Source: Paucisalibacillus algeriensis (GTDB lineage Bacteria; Bacillota; Bacilli; Bacillales; Amphibacillaceae). From it: DNA of 64,000 bases. Position numbers and translations under genes: made by a program. Location of the stretch: the NCBI RefSeq assembly GCF_000577245.1, contig NZ_CBYO010000022.1, positions 372,001-436,000 on the forward strand. The letters run 5' to 3'. Shown here one piece after another: positions 32,503 to 40,925 of this stretch. Position 1 is the first letter of the stretch. Each line of letters begins with the position of its first letter. The notes under the pieces were generated by a model. That model did no database searches, had not been told where the DNA came from, and saw only the letters and a program-made list of their open reading frames with translations.

Positions 32503-33288
32503 TTAAAATCTCACACTAAACGATTTAAACGTATGAATCCCTGTCCCGTGACGAACAACATCTCTTCGGCGTAATTCATACACAGCTTCTTGCACCTCAA
32601 ATAAAACACTAGGATCAATCCCCAATGTATTATGAGCCCCAAAAATCCGTGCAACCTGTAGATAAGAAATCCGTTCCAAGGAATTCAATAATTCTACTGG
32701 ATCTGTAGTAGGATAAAAAGCATAAATAGGTGTATCCAAATAGAATAAATCCCCTGTAAATAGATATTCCCGATTATTATCCAACACACAAATATGCCCT
32801 GGAGAATGCCCCGGTGTATGAAAAATAGTTAATAACCGGTCACCTAGATCAATTAAATCCCCGTCCGATAATAATCCTGTTGGTTTTCCAGTATAAGGCG
32901 TGTATTTTTCTGGATCAAATCCTTCTGGAGTCTGACCAGTTATATCACGGCACATCTCTTTCCGAATTTGGTCAACAGTTAATCCTTTAATCCCATTTAC
33001 TAGCCAATCCTCTTCTGCTTCATGAACTAAAATCGTCTCATATTCTCCGTGGCTTCCAATATGATCAGCATGAACATGCGTCGTTATCACTACGATTGGT
33101 AAATCCGTAAGTTGATCTGTGATTCGTTTCATATTATCAATACCTAAACCAGTATCAATTAAAGCAGCTTTTTCCTTGCCAAGTAATAAAAATGAATGCA
33201 CTTTCTCCCAATGACCATACTCACTAATCGCATATGTAGTGGAATCAATCTCCTCTACAGTAAACCATGGATCATGAATAGTAACCAT
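32503..33288 (-). CDS. MBL-fold metallo-hydrolase
   Basis: 261 residues with the glyoxalase-II/beta-lactamase-like motif THVHADHIGSHGEYE (about 75-89), where HxHxDH binds two metals. Later ligands appear as HTPGHSPGHICVLD (His) and FTGDLFYLDTPIY (Asp). The C-terminal histidine is in FGAHNTLG. The HSPGH segment is typical of the glyoxalase II-like group acting on thioester or ester substrates. Cytosolic. GGGGGAG lies 7 bases before the ATG. Substrate unknown. Confidence 0.83.
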   Translation of the reverse strand: MVTIHDPWFTVEEIDSTTYAISEYGHWEKVHSFLLLGKEKAALIDTGLGIDNMKRITDQLTDLPIVVITTHVHADHIGSHGEYETILVHEAEEDWLVNGIKGLTVDQIRKEMCRDITGQTPEGFDPEKYTPYTGKPTGLLSDGDLIDLGDRLLTIFHTPGHSPGHICVLDNNREYLFTGDLFYLDTPIYAFYPTTDPVELLNSLERISYLQVARIFGAHNTLGIDPSVLFEVQEAVYELRRRDVVRHGTGIHTFKSFSVRF

Positions 33289-33306
33289 AACAAAACTCCC
33301 CCAAAA

Positions 33307-33708
33307 TTATTTATTTTTATTTTGTTCTATTAAAATATCACGAATTTCCGTTAATAGTTTTTCTTGTGGGTCTACTTTTGGTGCTTCTTCTACTATCTCT
33401 TCTATCCTCTTTTTACGCTTTAATTTTGCTAGTATACGAATAAAGAAAAAGATGGATAAGGCAATGACAAAAAAGTCAAACACAGATTGCAAAAAGATAC
33501 CATATTGAATTTCAATGCCACGAACCATCCATACCTCAGTCTTAAAATCTACCCCATTAAATAATATCCCTACTAATGGTGTAATAATGTTTGCTACTAG
33601 TGAATTGACTATTGCACTAAATGCTGTCCCAATGACAACTGCAACAGCTAAATCGATCACGTTTCCTTTCATAGCAAATGCTTTAAATTCTCCCCAAAAT
33701 TTCCTCAC
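33307..33708 (-). CDS. mscL: Large-conductance mechanosensitive channel MscL
   Basis: 133 residues, the standard MscL length. GEFKAFAMKGNVIDLAVAVVIGTAFSAIVNSLV is the conserved N-terminal amphipathic helix and TM1, and FDFFVIALSIFFFIRI is TM2; a charged C-terminal coiled coil follows. Homopentameric channel that opens under membrane tension and releases solutes on osmotic downshock, fitting a salt-tolerant lifestyle. GTG start with AAGGTGG upstream. Monocistronic, close to the MBL-fold gene by 18 bases. Confidence 0.95.
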   Translation of the reverse strand: MRKFWGEFKAFAMKGNVIDLAVAVVIGTAFSAIVNSLVANIITPLVGILFNGVDFKTEVWMVRGIEIQYGIFLQSVFDFFVIALSIFFFIRILAKLKRKKRIEEIVEEAPKVDPQEKLLTEIRDILIEQNKNK

Positions 33709-33784
33709 TTTTTAAACCACCTTACTATAGTATACGTATTATATTAGGTTAACCCGGGAACATAATCAATCATTTTCCATATAG

Positions 33785-33810
33785 AAAAGACAGCCAGGCG
33801 ACTGTCTTTT
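33785..33810. terminator. Terminator of sspP
   Basis: AAAAGACAG/CTGTCTTTT stem with a short loop just beyond the sspP stop. Confidence 0.75.
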
Positions 33811-33816
33811 AGGTCA

Positions 33817-33969
33817 TTACATATCATGATGTGGATTATTTTTTTGACGGGAATGATTTCGGTTCTTCACCTTTTTGGATCCATCTATCCCTTCTCCATA
33901 CGGCATTTCTGGTCCTAAAGGAAGATTAGGTTGTTTTTGTTGCTTCGGTCCTTTTGGTCTTTCACTCAT
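33817..33969 (-). CDS. sspP: Small acid-soluble spore protein P (SspP/CotL-like)
   Basis: 50 residues. The C-terminal half DGSKKVKNRNHSRQKNNPHHDM matches the B. subtilis SspP ending (GSKKVKNRNHTRQK...HDM), while the N-terminus (MSERPKGPKQQKQPNLPLGP) is Pro/Gln/Lys-rich. A minor spore core protein expressed late in the forespore. GGAGGAG stands 6 bases before the ATG. In Bacillus sspP lies by sspO and citB; here it is alone between mscL and a repeat array. Confidence 0.88.
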   Translation of the reverse strand: MSERPKGPKQQKQPNLPLGPEMPYGEGIDGSKKVKNRNHSRQKNNPHHDM

Positions 33970-34097
33970 GTTTACTCCTCCTTTCTACGTATGTCATTAG
34001 TTTCGGGAGGAGTGAATTTTTTATGCAATTAAAAAAGAGTAATCGCACGCCACTACCATCTCATGAACATTTTAATATTAATATAGTCTGGAAAAGC

Positions 34098-34409
34098 ACA
34101 TGATAACCTTCCTCATACACTTTTCTCTCCATATCCCTAGTCGAATTGTTCATGATAACCTTCCTCATACACTATTCTCTCCATATCTCTAGTCTAATTG
34201 TTCATGACAACCTTCCTCTTGCACTTTTCTCTCCATACTCCTAGTCGAATTGTTCATGATAACCTTCCTCTTGCACTTTTCTCTCCATACTCCTAGTCGA
34301 ATTGTTCATGACAAACTTCCTCATACACTTTTCTCTCCATATCCCTAGTCGAATTGTTCATGATAACTTTCCTCTTGCACTTTTCTCTCCATACTCCTAG
34401 TCGAATTGT
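34098..34409. repeat. Six tandem copies of a 52-bp unit with embedded mini-ORFs
   Basis: Copies begin at 34098, 34150, 34202, 34254, 34306 and 34358 and differ at only a few positions (two alternating sub-types, ...CTCATACAC... and ...CTCTTGCAC...). On the minus strand each boundary holds AGGAAGG, a 5-base spacer and ATG, and the ATG opens a 22-codon ORF that stops at TAG 17 bases into the next copy. The period is not a multiple of 3, so the mini-ORFs occupy successive frames. The array follows ppaC directly. Confidence 0.9.
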
Positions 34410-34490
34410 TAATAAAACAACACACAAACAAAAAACACCCCCAGCAATCGCCAGAGATGTTCCTAATAGTATATTATTTTGTGAAAGCAT
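34293..34490 (-). CDS. Possible small membrane protein running into the 52-bp array
   Basis: 65-codon frame starting inside the last bases of ppa[25 protein letters not shown] reads as a convincing transmembrane helix, and the rest (about 45-65) is the repeat peptide ([15 protein letters not shown]). No ribosome-binding site is visible, and it shares DNA with ppaC and the repeats, so it may be fortuitous. Confidence 0.25.
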   Translation of the reverse strand: MLSQNNILLGTSLAIAGGVFCLCVVLLTIRLGVWREKCKRKVIMNNSTRDMERKVYEEVCHEQFD

Positions 34491-35406
34491 CTGTTAATGC
34501 TGTTACAATTTGTTTTTTACGAGATACAACACCTTTTAGTAGTGCACGGTTATTTGCATCAAGCTCCACACCAAATGCTTCTCCAACTCTTGCACTGCTG
34601 GCACCTCGAGCTAACACTTCAGAATCATTGTTGAGAATATCTGTTACAGCAAATAGGAAAAGATCCAGTCCTTTTTCGCTAATCACTTTATCCATTTCTG
34701 CTTCTAATTCAGCTTGCAGCTCATATACTTTGCTCGCATCTACTGTATTCACCTGAGCAATTTCAACTTTTGCCTCACCCATAGCAAATTCTTTTGCATC
34801 CATTGTGATTAATTCTAATGGTGTTTTGTCACTCAGGTCAGCTCCTGCTTGAAGCATATCAAGACCATACTTTTCAAGCTCCACACCAGCAATTCCCGCA
34901 AGTTCATGTGCAGCATCCACATCTTCCCCAGTACATGTTGGTGATTTTAATAAAAGTGAGTCAGAAATAATCGCAGATAGCAATAGTCCAGCAATTTCTT
35001 TCGTAACCTCTACCCCATTTTCTTTGTACATTTTGTTAAGAATTGTTGCTGTACATCCAACCGGTTCAGCACGGAAGTATAGTGGTTCTTTTGTTTCAAA
35101 GTTAGAAACACGGTGATGATCGATTACTTCAACAATACGAACATCTTTAATGTTGCTAACACTTTGTTGGAATTCATTATGATCTACTAAAATAACATCT
35201 TTCACATCTGCTGGAACTGCTTCAATAAACACCGGAGCTTCCACTTTGAAGTAATTTAAAGCAAACTGAGTTTCTTTGTTCACTTCACCAAGTCTAGCTG
35301 GCTCCGCATGAACACCTAATTTATTCTTCAAGTTGGCATATGCAAGTGCTGAACAGATTGTATCTGTATCCGGATTTTTATGACCGAAAACTAATGTCTT
35401 TTCCAT
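34474..35406 (-). CDS. ppaC: Manganese-dependent inorganic pyrophosphatase PpaC
   Basis: 310 residues, a family II pyrophosphatase. [18 protein letters not shown] (about 7-24) carries the H-x-x-P-D-x-D metal ligands, VIDHHRV the DHH motif, and the C-terminal [23 protein letters not shown] region holds the DHHA2 basic residues that bind pyrophosphate. Hydrolyses PPi from biosynthetic reactions, in the cytosol. AAAGGAG precedes the ATG. Monocistronic. Confidence 0.95.
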   Translation of the reverse strand: MEKTLVFGHKNPDTDTICSALAYANLKNKLGVHAEPARLGEVNKETQFALNYFKVEAPVFIEAVPADVKDVILVDHNEFQQSVSNIKDVRIVEVIDHHRVSNFETKEPLYFRAEPVGCTATILNKMYKENGVEVTKEIAGLLLSAIISDSLLLKSPTCTGEDVDAAHELAGIAGVELEKYGLDMLQAGADLSDKTPLELITMDAKEFAMGEAKVEIAQVNTVDASKVYELQAELEAEMDKVISEKGLDLFLFAVTDILNNDSEVLARGASSARVGEAFGVELDANNRALLKGVVSRKKQIVTALTDAFTK

Positions 35407-35569
35407 CTTAATATCTCCTTTATATGTATTACATTATTAGACAATTATATCCAACTACAAGATTACCATAAATTTTTGTCCGAATGAATAATTTAACAGC
35501 TTTATTTTACATTTTCACTCATAATTCTTATAGTTAAGTTAGAATTTAAAATAGAAAAGAAGGATAATC

Positions 35570-36676
35570 ATGATAAAAAAGTACATTATTATTGGCGCTG
35601 GAATCTTAGGTGCTACTACCGCATACAAGCTTGCTAAAACTGGAGCAGAGGTATTAATAATCGATAGAAGAGGCATTGGACAAGCGACGGATGCTGCTGC
35701 CGGTGTAATCTGCCCGTGGCTCTCACAAAGACGGAACAAAGCCTGGTACCAACTGGCCAAGAACGGGGCACGATTTTATCCAGAGATAGTGAATGAACTG
35801 GAAGAAGATGGCGAGACCGATCATGGTTATGCTAAAACAGGTGGGCTTAGCCTCCATCAGGATGAGACAAAGTTAATTGCTATGAAAGATAGAGCGATAA
35901 AAAGAAGAGAAGAAGCTCCAGAAATTGGTGAAGTAACATTATTAAATAATGAAGAAACAAGGAAACTTATCCCTTACGTGGAAGAAGGATATTCTGCTGT
36001 TCATGTTAGTGGAGCTGCCCGGCTAGACGGGCGCGCATTCCGAAATGCATTATTAAGGGCAGCGGAAAAACATGGGGCAACACTAATCACGGGGAAAGCG
36101 ACATTATCCCAAGATGGTCAAGGTGTGTATGTAGATAATCAGCTTTACGAAGCCGACAAAATCATCGCAACTTGTGGTGCATGGATGCATGAATTTCTCA
36201 CACCAGTCGGAATCAACTTCCAATCAACTAGCCAAAAAGGTCAAATTATTCACCTAGAGATGCCAAATGCTGCAACCAGAAATTGGCCGGTCTTAATGCC
36301 TCCAACTAGCCAATCCATTGTCCCATTCGAGAAACATATTGTCGTTGGAGCAACACATGAAAATGGCACTGGATTCGATTCTAGAGTTACAGCAGGTGGA
36401 GTTCGCGACATTCTTTCTAAAGTACTTGACGTTTTACCAGGTCTAGCTGATAGTACTGTTCTCGAAGCTCGAGTTGGTTTCAGACCTTTTACTCCAGGAT
36501 TTCTTCCGGTCATTGGTCCTTTACCAGGAAGAGAGGGAATACTTGTTGCAAATGGTCTTGGTTCATCTGGCCTCACAACTGGACCATATATTGGTGCACA
36601 ACTGGCGAAACTAGCAATGGACGAGGAAGTGGAAATCGATTTAGAAGACTACCCTGTCAGTGGTGCGATTGGATAA
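35570..36676 (+). CDS. yurR: FAD-dependent amino-acid oxidase-like protein (YurR/ThiO type)
   Basis: 368 residues. YIIIGAGILGATTAYKLAKTGAEVLIIDR is the FAD-binding Rossmann motif, GQATDAAAGVICPWLSQRRNKAWYQLAK the conserved second block, and the C-terminal LEARVGFRPFTPGFLPVIGPLPG is the DAO-family FAD signature. It resembles B. subtilis YurR from memory (a D-amino acid/glycine/proline oxidase-like protein of uncertain role). Substrate not established. AGAAGGA precedes the ATG. Followed 74 bases later by a small membrane peptide gene. Confidence 0.8.
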   Translation: MIKKYIIIGAGILGATTAYKLAKTGAEVLIIDRRGIGQATDAAAGVICPWLSQRRNKAWYQLAKNGARFYPEIVNELEEDGETDHGYAKTGGLSLHQDETKLIAMKDRAIKRREEAPEIGEVTLLNNEETRKLIPYVEEGYSAVHVSGAARLDGRAFRNALLRAAEKHGATLITGKATLSQDGQGVYVDNQLYEADKIIATCGAWMHEFLTPVGINFQSTSQKGQIIHLEMPNAATRNWPVLMPPTSQSIVPFEKHIVVGATHENGTGFDSRVTAGGVRDILSKVLDVLPGLADSTVLEARVGFRPFTPGFLPVIGPLPGREGILVANGLGSSGLTTGPYIGAQLAKLAMDEEVEIDLEDYPVSGAIG

Positions 36677-36750
36677 GAGTATTTACTTTAATTACTAGAT
36701 TTGCTACTCTAAAATTAAATAGTAAGTTCGATAACAAAAGGGTGGGTTTT

Positions 36751-36843
36751 TTGAAAGGAAAATTTATTGTTTTAATTATGATTGTTGCTACTATTCTGGC
36801 AATGGCGTTAGCATTTTACTTGTTAGATGTATACACATCTTAG
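36751..36843 (+). CDS. 30-residue single-helix membrane peptide
   Basis: TTG start with AAAGGGTGGG immediately upstream. The product is MKGKF followed by 19 hydrophobic residues (IVLIMIVATILAMALAFYLL) and DVYTS: a one-helix membrane microprotein. It ends 10 bases before a strong bidirectional terminator. I do not recognise it; short hydrophobic peptides of this kind are usual as regulators or sporulation/stress microproteins. Confidence 0.6.
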   Translation: MKGKFIVLIMIVATILAMALAFYLLDVYTS

Positions 36844-36853
36844 ATTAACTACT

Positions 36854-36894
36854 AAAGGCAATGCTGAGGGTTCTTTCCCTTCGCATTGCCTTTT
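36854..36894. terminator. Bidirectional terminator
   Basis: AAAGGCAATGC/GCATTGCCTTTT with a further GAGGG/CCCTT inner stem. Serves the plus-strand oxidase/peptide and the minus-strand diguanylate cyclase. Confidence 0.85.
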
Positions 36895-38563
36895 ACATTT
36901 GAATCGCGTATTGGTTCCCCCCGGAATTTTTTGCTTCATATAATGCTTGATCAGCGTTTTTGTATAAGGACTCGAATGTATTAGGCTTATCCTTATTCAG
37001 TAAAGAGATTCCAATGCTAGTTGTGGTAACAAACTTTGCATCATCTATTTTCCATGGTTCTTGGACAGCGTCAATGATAGAATCTGCTACTTTTATTACT
37101 TGTTCTTTGGTTTCGACTCCTCGCAATAGAAGAACAAATTCATCTCCACCAAGTCTTGCCAATGTATCTATACTACGTATCTTTTTTCCGACACGTAAGG
37201 AAAACTCTGAAATTGCTTTATCTCCAATATCGTGGCCGAATGTATCATTTATAGACTTAAAATGATCAAGATCCATAATAATAATGGCAAATTTCTCTCC
37301 CGTACTCTCATAAGCATCTAATGCTTGCTTTAATTTGATATTAAAATACCTACGATTTGGGATTCCTGTTAGAGTGTCATGGTAAGCGAAGTATTTCAGC
37401 TTATCCTCATAATTTTTCCGCAGTGAAATATCACGGGATAAGACAACCATTTGCTTAAACACTTTCTCATGATTGTATACTGGAGAGCCCCGTAATTCAG
37501 ACCAAATCCATCCCATTTTTTGATGCTTTTGTCTAAATTGAGCTACCCATGCTTTTCCAGTAGATTTTGATTGTTCAAATGACTCGATTAAAGCAGTAAT
37601 ATCATCTGGATGAACATTGTGATAAAAATCTCGCCCAACATATTCAATAGGATCAACATGAAGTACATCTCGGTAAGATGGCGAAACATACGTAATCTTA
37701 CCATGTTGATCTAACATCGTAATTAAGTCACCAGAATTCTCCGCGATAATCTCAAATTTATTTTTACTTTCAGTATACTTATGTTGAATCTTAATTTGCT
37801 CGGTTATATCTTTACAAATCGCATAAATCCCTACTGTTTCACCATTGACAATGATAGGGGTTAGTTTTATGATTATTTCAATTTGTTTACCATCTTTACT
37901 TTTCATACGAATACTGAACTCTTCAAGAATTCCATTTATAGCAATATCAAAATACTCTTCTATTTTAGATACATCCTCAAGCATAATAAGTGTTGTGTAG
38001 TGAATACCGAGTAGATCTTCTTCCTTGTAACCTGTAACTAATTCTAATGAGTGATTTCCTGCTATAATCATTCCTTTTTGATCAATCGCAATAACCGCAT
38101 CTAAATTATAATCAAAAAGAGATTGATAGCGTTGTTTTCCCTCAAGTAGCATTTCTCGAGCCTGTTCTGCCTCATCTTCGGCAATTCTTCTCTCAGTAAT
38201 ATCCTTCACAACCGCAACAATATGTGTACAATTGTTATTCTCTTCAAAAAGTGGGGTCAATACATTTTCGCCAAATCTAGTTTCACCAAGCGGGGATGGA
38301 TATAGGTCATCATAGATAACACAATCTTTTGTAAAAACTGCTTCCTGATATTTTTCAAATAGGAAATTAGCCTTCTCTTTCTCAAGTACATCGTGTAAGG
38401 TCTTCCCAATAATATCATCTGTCAAACCGGCAAATTTCTTAACTGCTTGATTAATAAAATGATAAACAAAGTTTCCATTTTTCGATACTTCCATGATATA
38501 AACCATGTCTTGTATTCCATTTAATAGGACATTATTTAGAAACTGTTCTTTTTGAATGATCAT
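36893..38563 (-). CDS. Diguanylate cyclase with three PAS-type sensor domains
   Basis: About 556 residues from ATG 38563 (MIIQKEQF), preferred to 38590 because GGGG precedes it, though the ribosome-binding site is weak. PAS/PAC modules lie at about 10-130, 140-265 and 270-390 (each ending in a PAC-type VKDITERR, CKDITEQ, SRDISLR). The C-terminal GGDEF domain has an intact active site RLGGDEFVLLL and an upstream RSID that is exactly five residues before it, the product-inhibition I-site. Makes c-di-GMP from GTP, cytosolic, with PAS input of unknown cue. Confidence 0.9.
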   Translation of the reverse strand: MIIQKEQFLNNVLLNGIQDMVYIMEVSKNGNFVYHFINQAVKKFAGLTDDIIGKTLHDVLEKEKANFLFEKYQEAVFTKDCVIYDDLYPSPLGETRFGENVLTPLFEENNNCTHIVAVVKDITERRIAEDEAEQAREMLLEGKQRYQSLFDYNLDAVIAIDQKGMIIAGNHSLELVTGYKEEDLLGIHYTTLIMLEDVSKIEEYFDIAINGILEEFSIRMKSKDGKQIEIIIKLTPIIVNGETVGIYAICKDITEQIKIQHKYTESKNKFEIIAENSGDLITMLDQHGKITYVSPSYRDVLHVDPIEYVGRDFYHNVHPDDITALIESFEQSKSTGKAWVAQFRQKHQKMGWIWSELRGSPVYNHEKVFKQMVVLSRDISLRKNYEDKLKYFAYHDTLTGIPNRRYFNIKLKQALDAYESTGEKFAIIIMDLDHFKSINDTFGHDIGDKAISEFSLRVGKKIRSIDTLARLGGDEFVLLLRGVETKEQVIKVADSIIDAVQEPWKIDDAKFVTTTSIGISLLNKDKPNTFESLYKNADQALYEAKNSGGNQYAIQM

Positions 38564-38818
38564 GTAACCCCACACTCTACCTTTTGACATTAAATATTCC
38601 GTACACTTGCGATAAAAAACACAAATCTAGTTAAAAAATACTAAATTATACCCAGAAAAACAATAGGTCTTTATGCCTATTAAAATAGGTAGATTTATCC
38701 TTCTGTAACATTATATTATACATGAAAACTTCGAGTTAGGAATAAATACTTATTGCTAGTTATTCCATTTTATAGAAGAACAAGAATAGTATCGTAGTAT
38801 TTCACGGAAATTATTGAA

Positions 38819-38848
38819 TTGACAAAATAATAATTTTTCAATTATTAC
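38819..38848 (+). promoter_or_regulatory. Putative promoter of the GGDEF-EAL gene
   Basis: TTGACA (38819-38824), an 18-base spacer and TATTAC (38843-38848). The -10 is weak (4/6), so the assignment is tentative. Confidence 0.5.
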
Positions 38849-38880
38849 TTATTGTGTTACACTACAAAGTAAGCATGGTA

Positions 38881-38891
38881 ATTTCGACAAA
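38881..38891 (-). promoter_or_regulatory. Spo0A box (0A-box) just upstream of the GGDEF-EAL start
   Basis: On the minus strand TTTGTCGAAAT, a full match to the 0A-box core TGTCGAA with its T-rich flank; a second imperfect CTGTCAAA overlaps at 38892-38900. It lies downstream of the predicted -10 and about 20 bases before the ATG, a position expected for repression. Confidence 0.65.
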
Positions 38892-38910
38892 TTTTGACAG
38901 GTGAATACAA

Positions 38911-40911
38911 ATGACTAAACTTGGATTAAAAAAGATTCCGCTCCTCCTTTGGATAGTAGGAGCGCTTGTCATAGCCACATCCATTTACATAGAAACAAAT
39001 ACACCACTCGATACAATGGGACTCTATTGGACAATTAATATTATTCTGGTCGCATTATTTTCTTATTTTGGTGGGCTATTTGGTGGATTATTCTTTTTCA
39101 TGATTCTCAGTGGAATATATTTAGTCATGGGATTGATGACTACTCCAAATGAACTTTCCTTAAATAATTCAATGACACATGCTATTGGCCTATTTATTGC
39201 GATTTCACTTGGGACACTAGGATGGAAAATTAGAACAAATGAAATGCAGCTGACAAAGCTCTTTGAAAATAATGATATCTCCTTCTGGACTTGGGATTTA
39301 GAATCAAATGAATATACCTTTTCAGAAGGATATGCCTCAATATACGGCGTATCAAGAGAAGTAATTTATGATAACCCAGAATTATGGAGAGAAGTCATCC
39401 ACCCAGAGGACAAGGCAATCGTTCTCGAAGCACACGAACAGCAAAAATCTGGAAAGAAAACAACTATTACATATCGCTTTTTCCACAGCAATGGGGACAT
39501 AAGATGGATGCAAGATCGAGCAACTCCACACAAGGATAAGAATGGAGTTGTTACACGAGTAGATGGCGTGATTTATGACATTACGAGTCAGGTTAAAGCA
39601 GAGCAGAAGATGAATCAATTAATTCACTATGATTCTTTAACAGGACTAACCAATAAAAACTGGTTCCAAAACTACCTAGATACCGCATTAATCTCAGCTA
39701 GAAAATACAATCGCGCCTTAGCAGTAATGTTTATTGACTTTGATAATTTCAAACGAGTAAACGATACACTTGGCCATAGTGCTGGTGACCAATTATTAAT
39801 TCAAATTGCAGAAAGAATAAAATCAATTTTACGAGAGAATGACATTGTTTCACGTCAAAGTGGGGATGAATTTTTAGTACTAATTGAGGGTCGTAATTTT
39901 GAAGAGATTGAGGACCTTGCGAAAGATATATTACTGAAAATGAATTCTCCTTATAAAATAGATGGAACAGAAATTATATCCACACCAAGTATCGGTATCA
40001 GCATCAATCTTGACTGTGAAGATGATGCGGGAGTATTAATTAAGAAAGCTGATTTTGCCATGTTCCTAGCGAAGGAAAATGGTAAAAACAATTACCAGTT
40101 CTATAACGATGAACTCAATCAAAAAATGAAACGAAAAATGATTTTAGAAACTTATTTACATAAAGCAATTGAAAAGAACGAACTAACTGTCCATTACCAA
40201 CCACAATTTGATATTGCAACTTTTCGAATTTCAGGTGCAGAAGTCCTATTACGTTGGGAATGTGACATGGGGAGAATCCCACCAGATGAGTTCATTCCAA
40301 TAGCTGAAGAAACTGGGCTAATCATTCCAATTGGAGAGTGGGTTTTACGACAAGCATGTCGCGATATTAAGCGATTTAAGAAGAATGGATTAGAATCCTT
40401 TCCTATTTCCGTCAATATCTCAACTAGACAACTAATGGCACCAAATTTTATCGAGAGGGTTCAAACCATTATTAAGGAAGAACAAGTCCATCCAAAATAT
40501 GTAACACTGGAAATCACCGAAAGCGCATTTCTTTATTATGAGGATGCCAAGGATAATATACTAGCACTTCGAAAATTAGGTGTCGGTGTTTCCCTTGATG
40601 ATTTCGGTATTGGCTACTCGTCGTTGAGTATGATTCGAAATATTGAGATTGATGAGTTAAAAATTGATCGTTCCTTTTTAAATGATTCTTTGAAAAATGA
40701 CCGTGTACGTTCTTTGTTAGAGGCAATCATACAAATTGGGAAGAAAATAAATACAAAGGTTGTTATCGAAGGAATTGAAACAAAAGAGCAAATTGAAATG
40801 CTGTCTGTCCATAAATTGTTCGGTCAAGGGTATTATTACAGTAAACCTATACCAATTGATGAATTTGAAGAATGGTGTAAGGGTTCACTTGAAAAAGCGA
40901 AGAGCTTCTAA
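38911..40911 (+). CDS. PAS-GGDEF-EAL c-di-GMP turnover protein
   Basis: 666 residues. About four membrane helices (10-105), a PAS domain (about 115-235), GGDEF (about 245-405) and EAL (about 415-660). The cyclase site reads RQSGDEF, an S in place of the first G of GGDEF, so cyclase activity may be reduced or lost. The phosphodiesterase side keeps EVLLRW (the EAL position), DDFGIGYSSL and KIDRSFL, so c-di-GMP hydrolysis is likely. B. subtilis PdeH, an EAL protein, is repressed by Spo0A; the 0A-box here suggests the same logic. Its stop overlaps a shared terminator with the CDF gene. Confidence 0.88.
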   Translation: MTKLGLKKIPLLLWIVGALVIATSIYIETNTPLDTMGLYWTINIILVALFSYFGGLFGGLFFFMILSGIYLVMGLMTTPNELSLNNSMTHAIGLFIAISLGTLGWKIRTNEMQLTKLFENNDISFWTWDLESNEYTFSEGYASIYGVSREVIYDNPELWREVIHPEDKAIVLEAHEQQKSGKKTTITYRFFHSNGDIRWMQDRATPHKDKNGVVTRVDGVIYDITSQVKAEQKMNQLIHYDSLTGLTNKNWFQNYLDTALISARKYNRALAVMFIDFDNFKRVNDTLGHSAGDQLLIQIAERIKSILRENDIVSRQSGDEFLVLIEGRNFEEIEDLAKDILLKMNSPYKIDGTEIISTPSIGISINLDCEDDAGVLIKKADFAMFLAKENGKNNYQFYNDELNQKMKRKMILETYLHKAIEKNELTVHYQPQFDIATFRISGAEVLLRWECDMGRIPPDEFIPIAEETGLIIPIGEWVLRQACRDIKRFKKNGLESFPISVNISTRQLMAPNFIERVQTIIKEEQVHPKYVTLEITESAFLYYEDAKDNILALRKLGVGVSLDDFGIGYSSLSMIRNIEIDELKIDRSFLNDSLKNDRVRSLLEAIIQIGKKINTKVVIEGIETKEQIEMLSVHKLFGQGYYYSKPIPIDEFEEWCKGSLEKAKSF

Positions 40912-40925
40912 CTCTTCGCTTTTTA
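40892..40925. terminator. Bidirectional terminator overlapping both gene ends
   Basis: AAAAAGCGAAGAG/CTCTTCGCTTTTT. The left arm lies in the last codons of the GGDEF-EAL gene and the right arm in the stop region of the CDF gene. Confidence 0.85.

Larger units (their letters stand above)
38564..38910. other. Divergent intergenic region between two c-di-GMP enzyme genes
   Basis: AT-rich. On the plus side it holds a promoter and a Spo0A box (listed separately). A minus-strand TATAAT-like element lies near 38645, but I could not find a matching -35. No ORF. Confidence 0.5.

Noticed and set aside
34098-34409. CRISPR array
   Set aside because: The entire 52-bp unit is conserved, so there are no variable spacers, and no cas gene is nearby.
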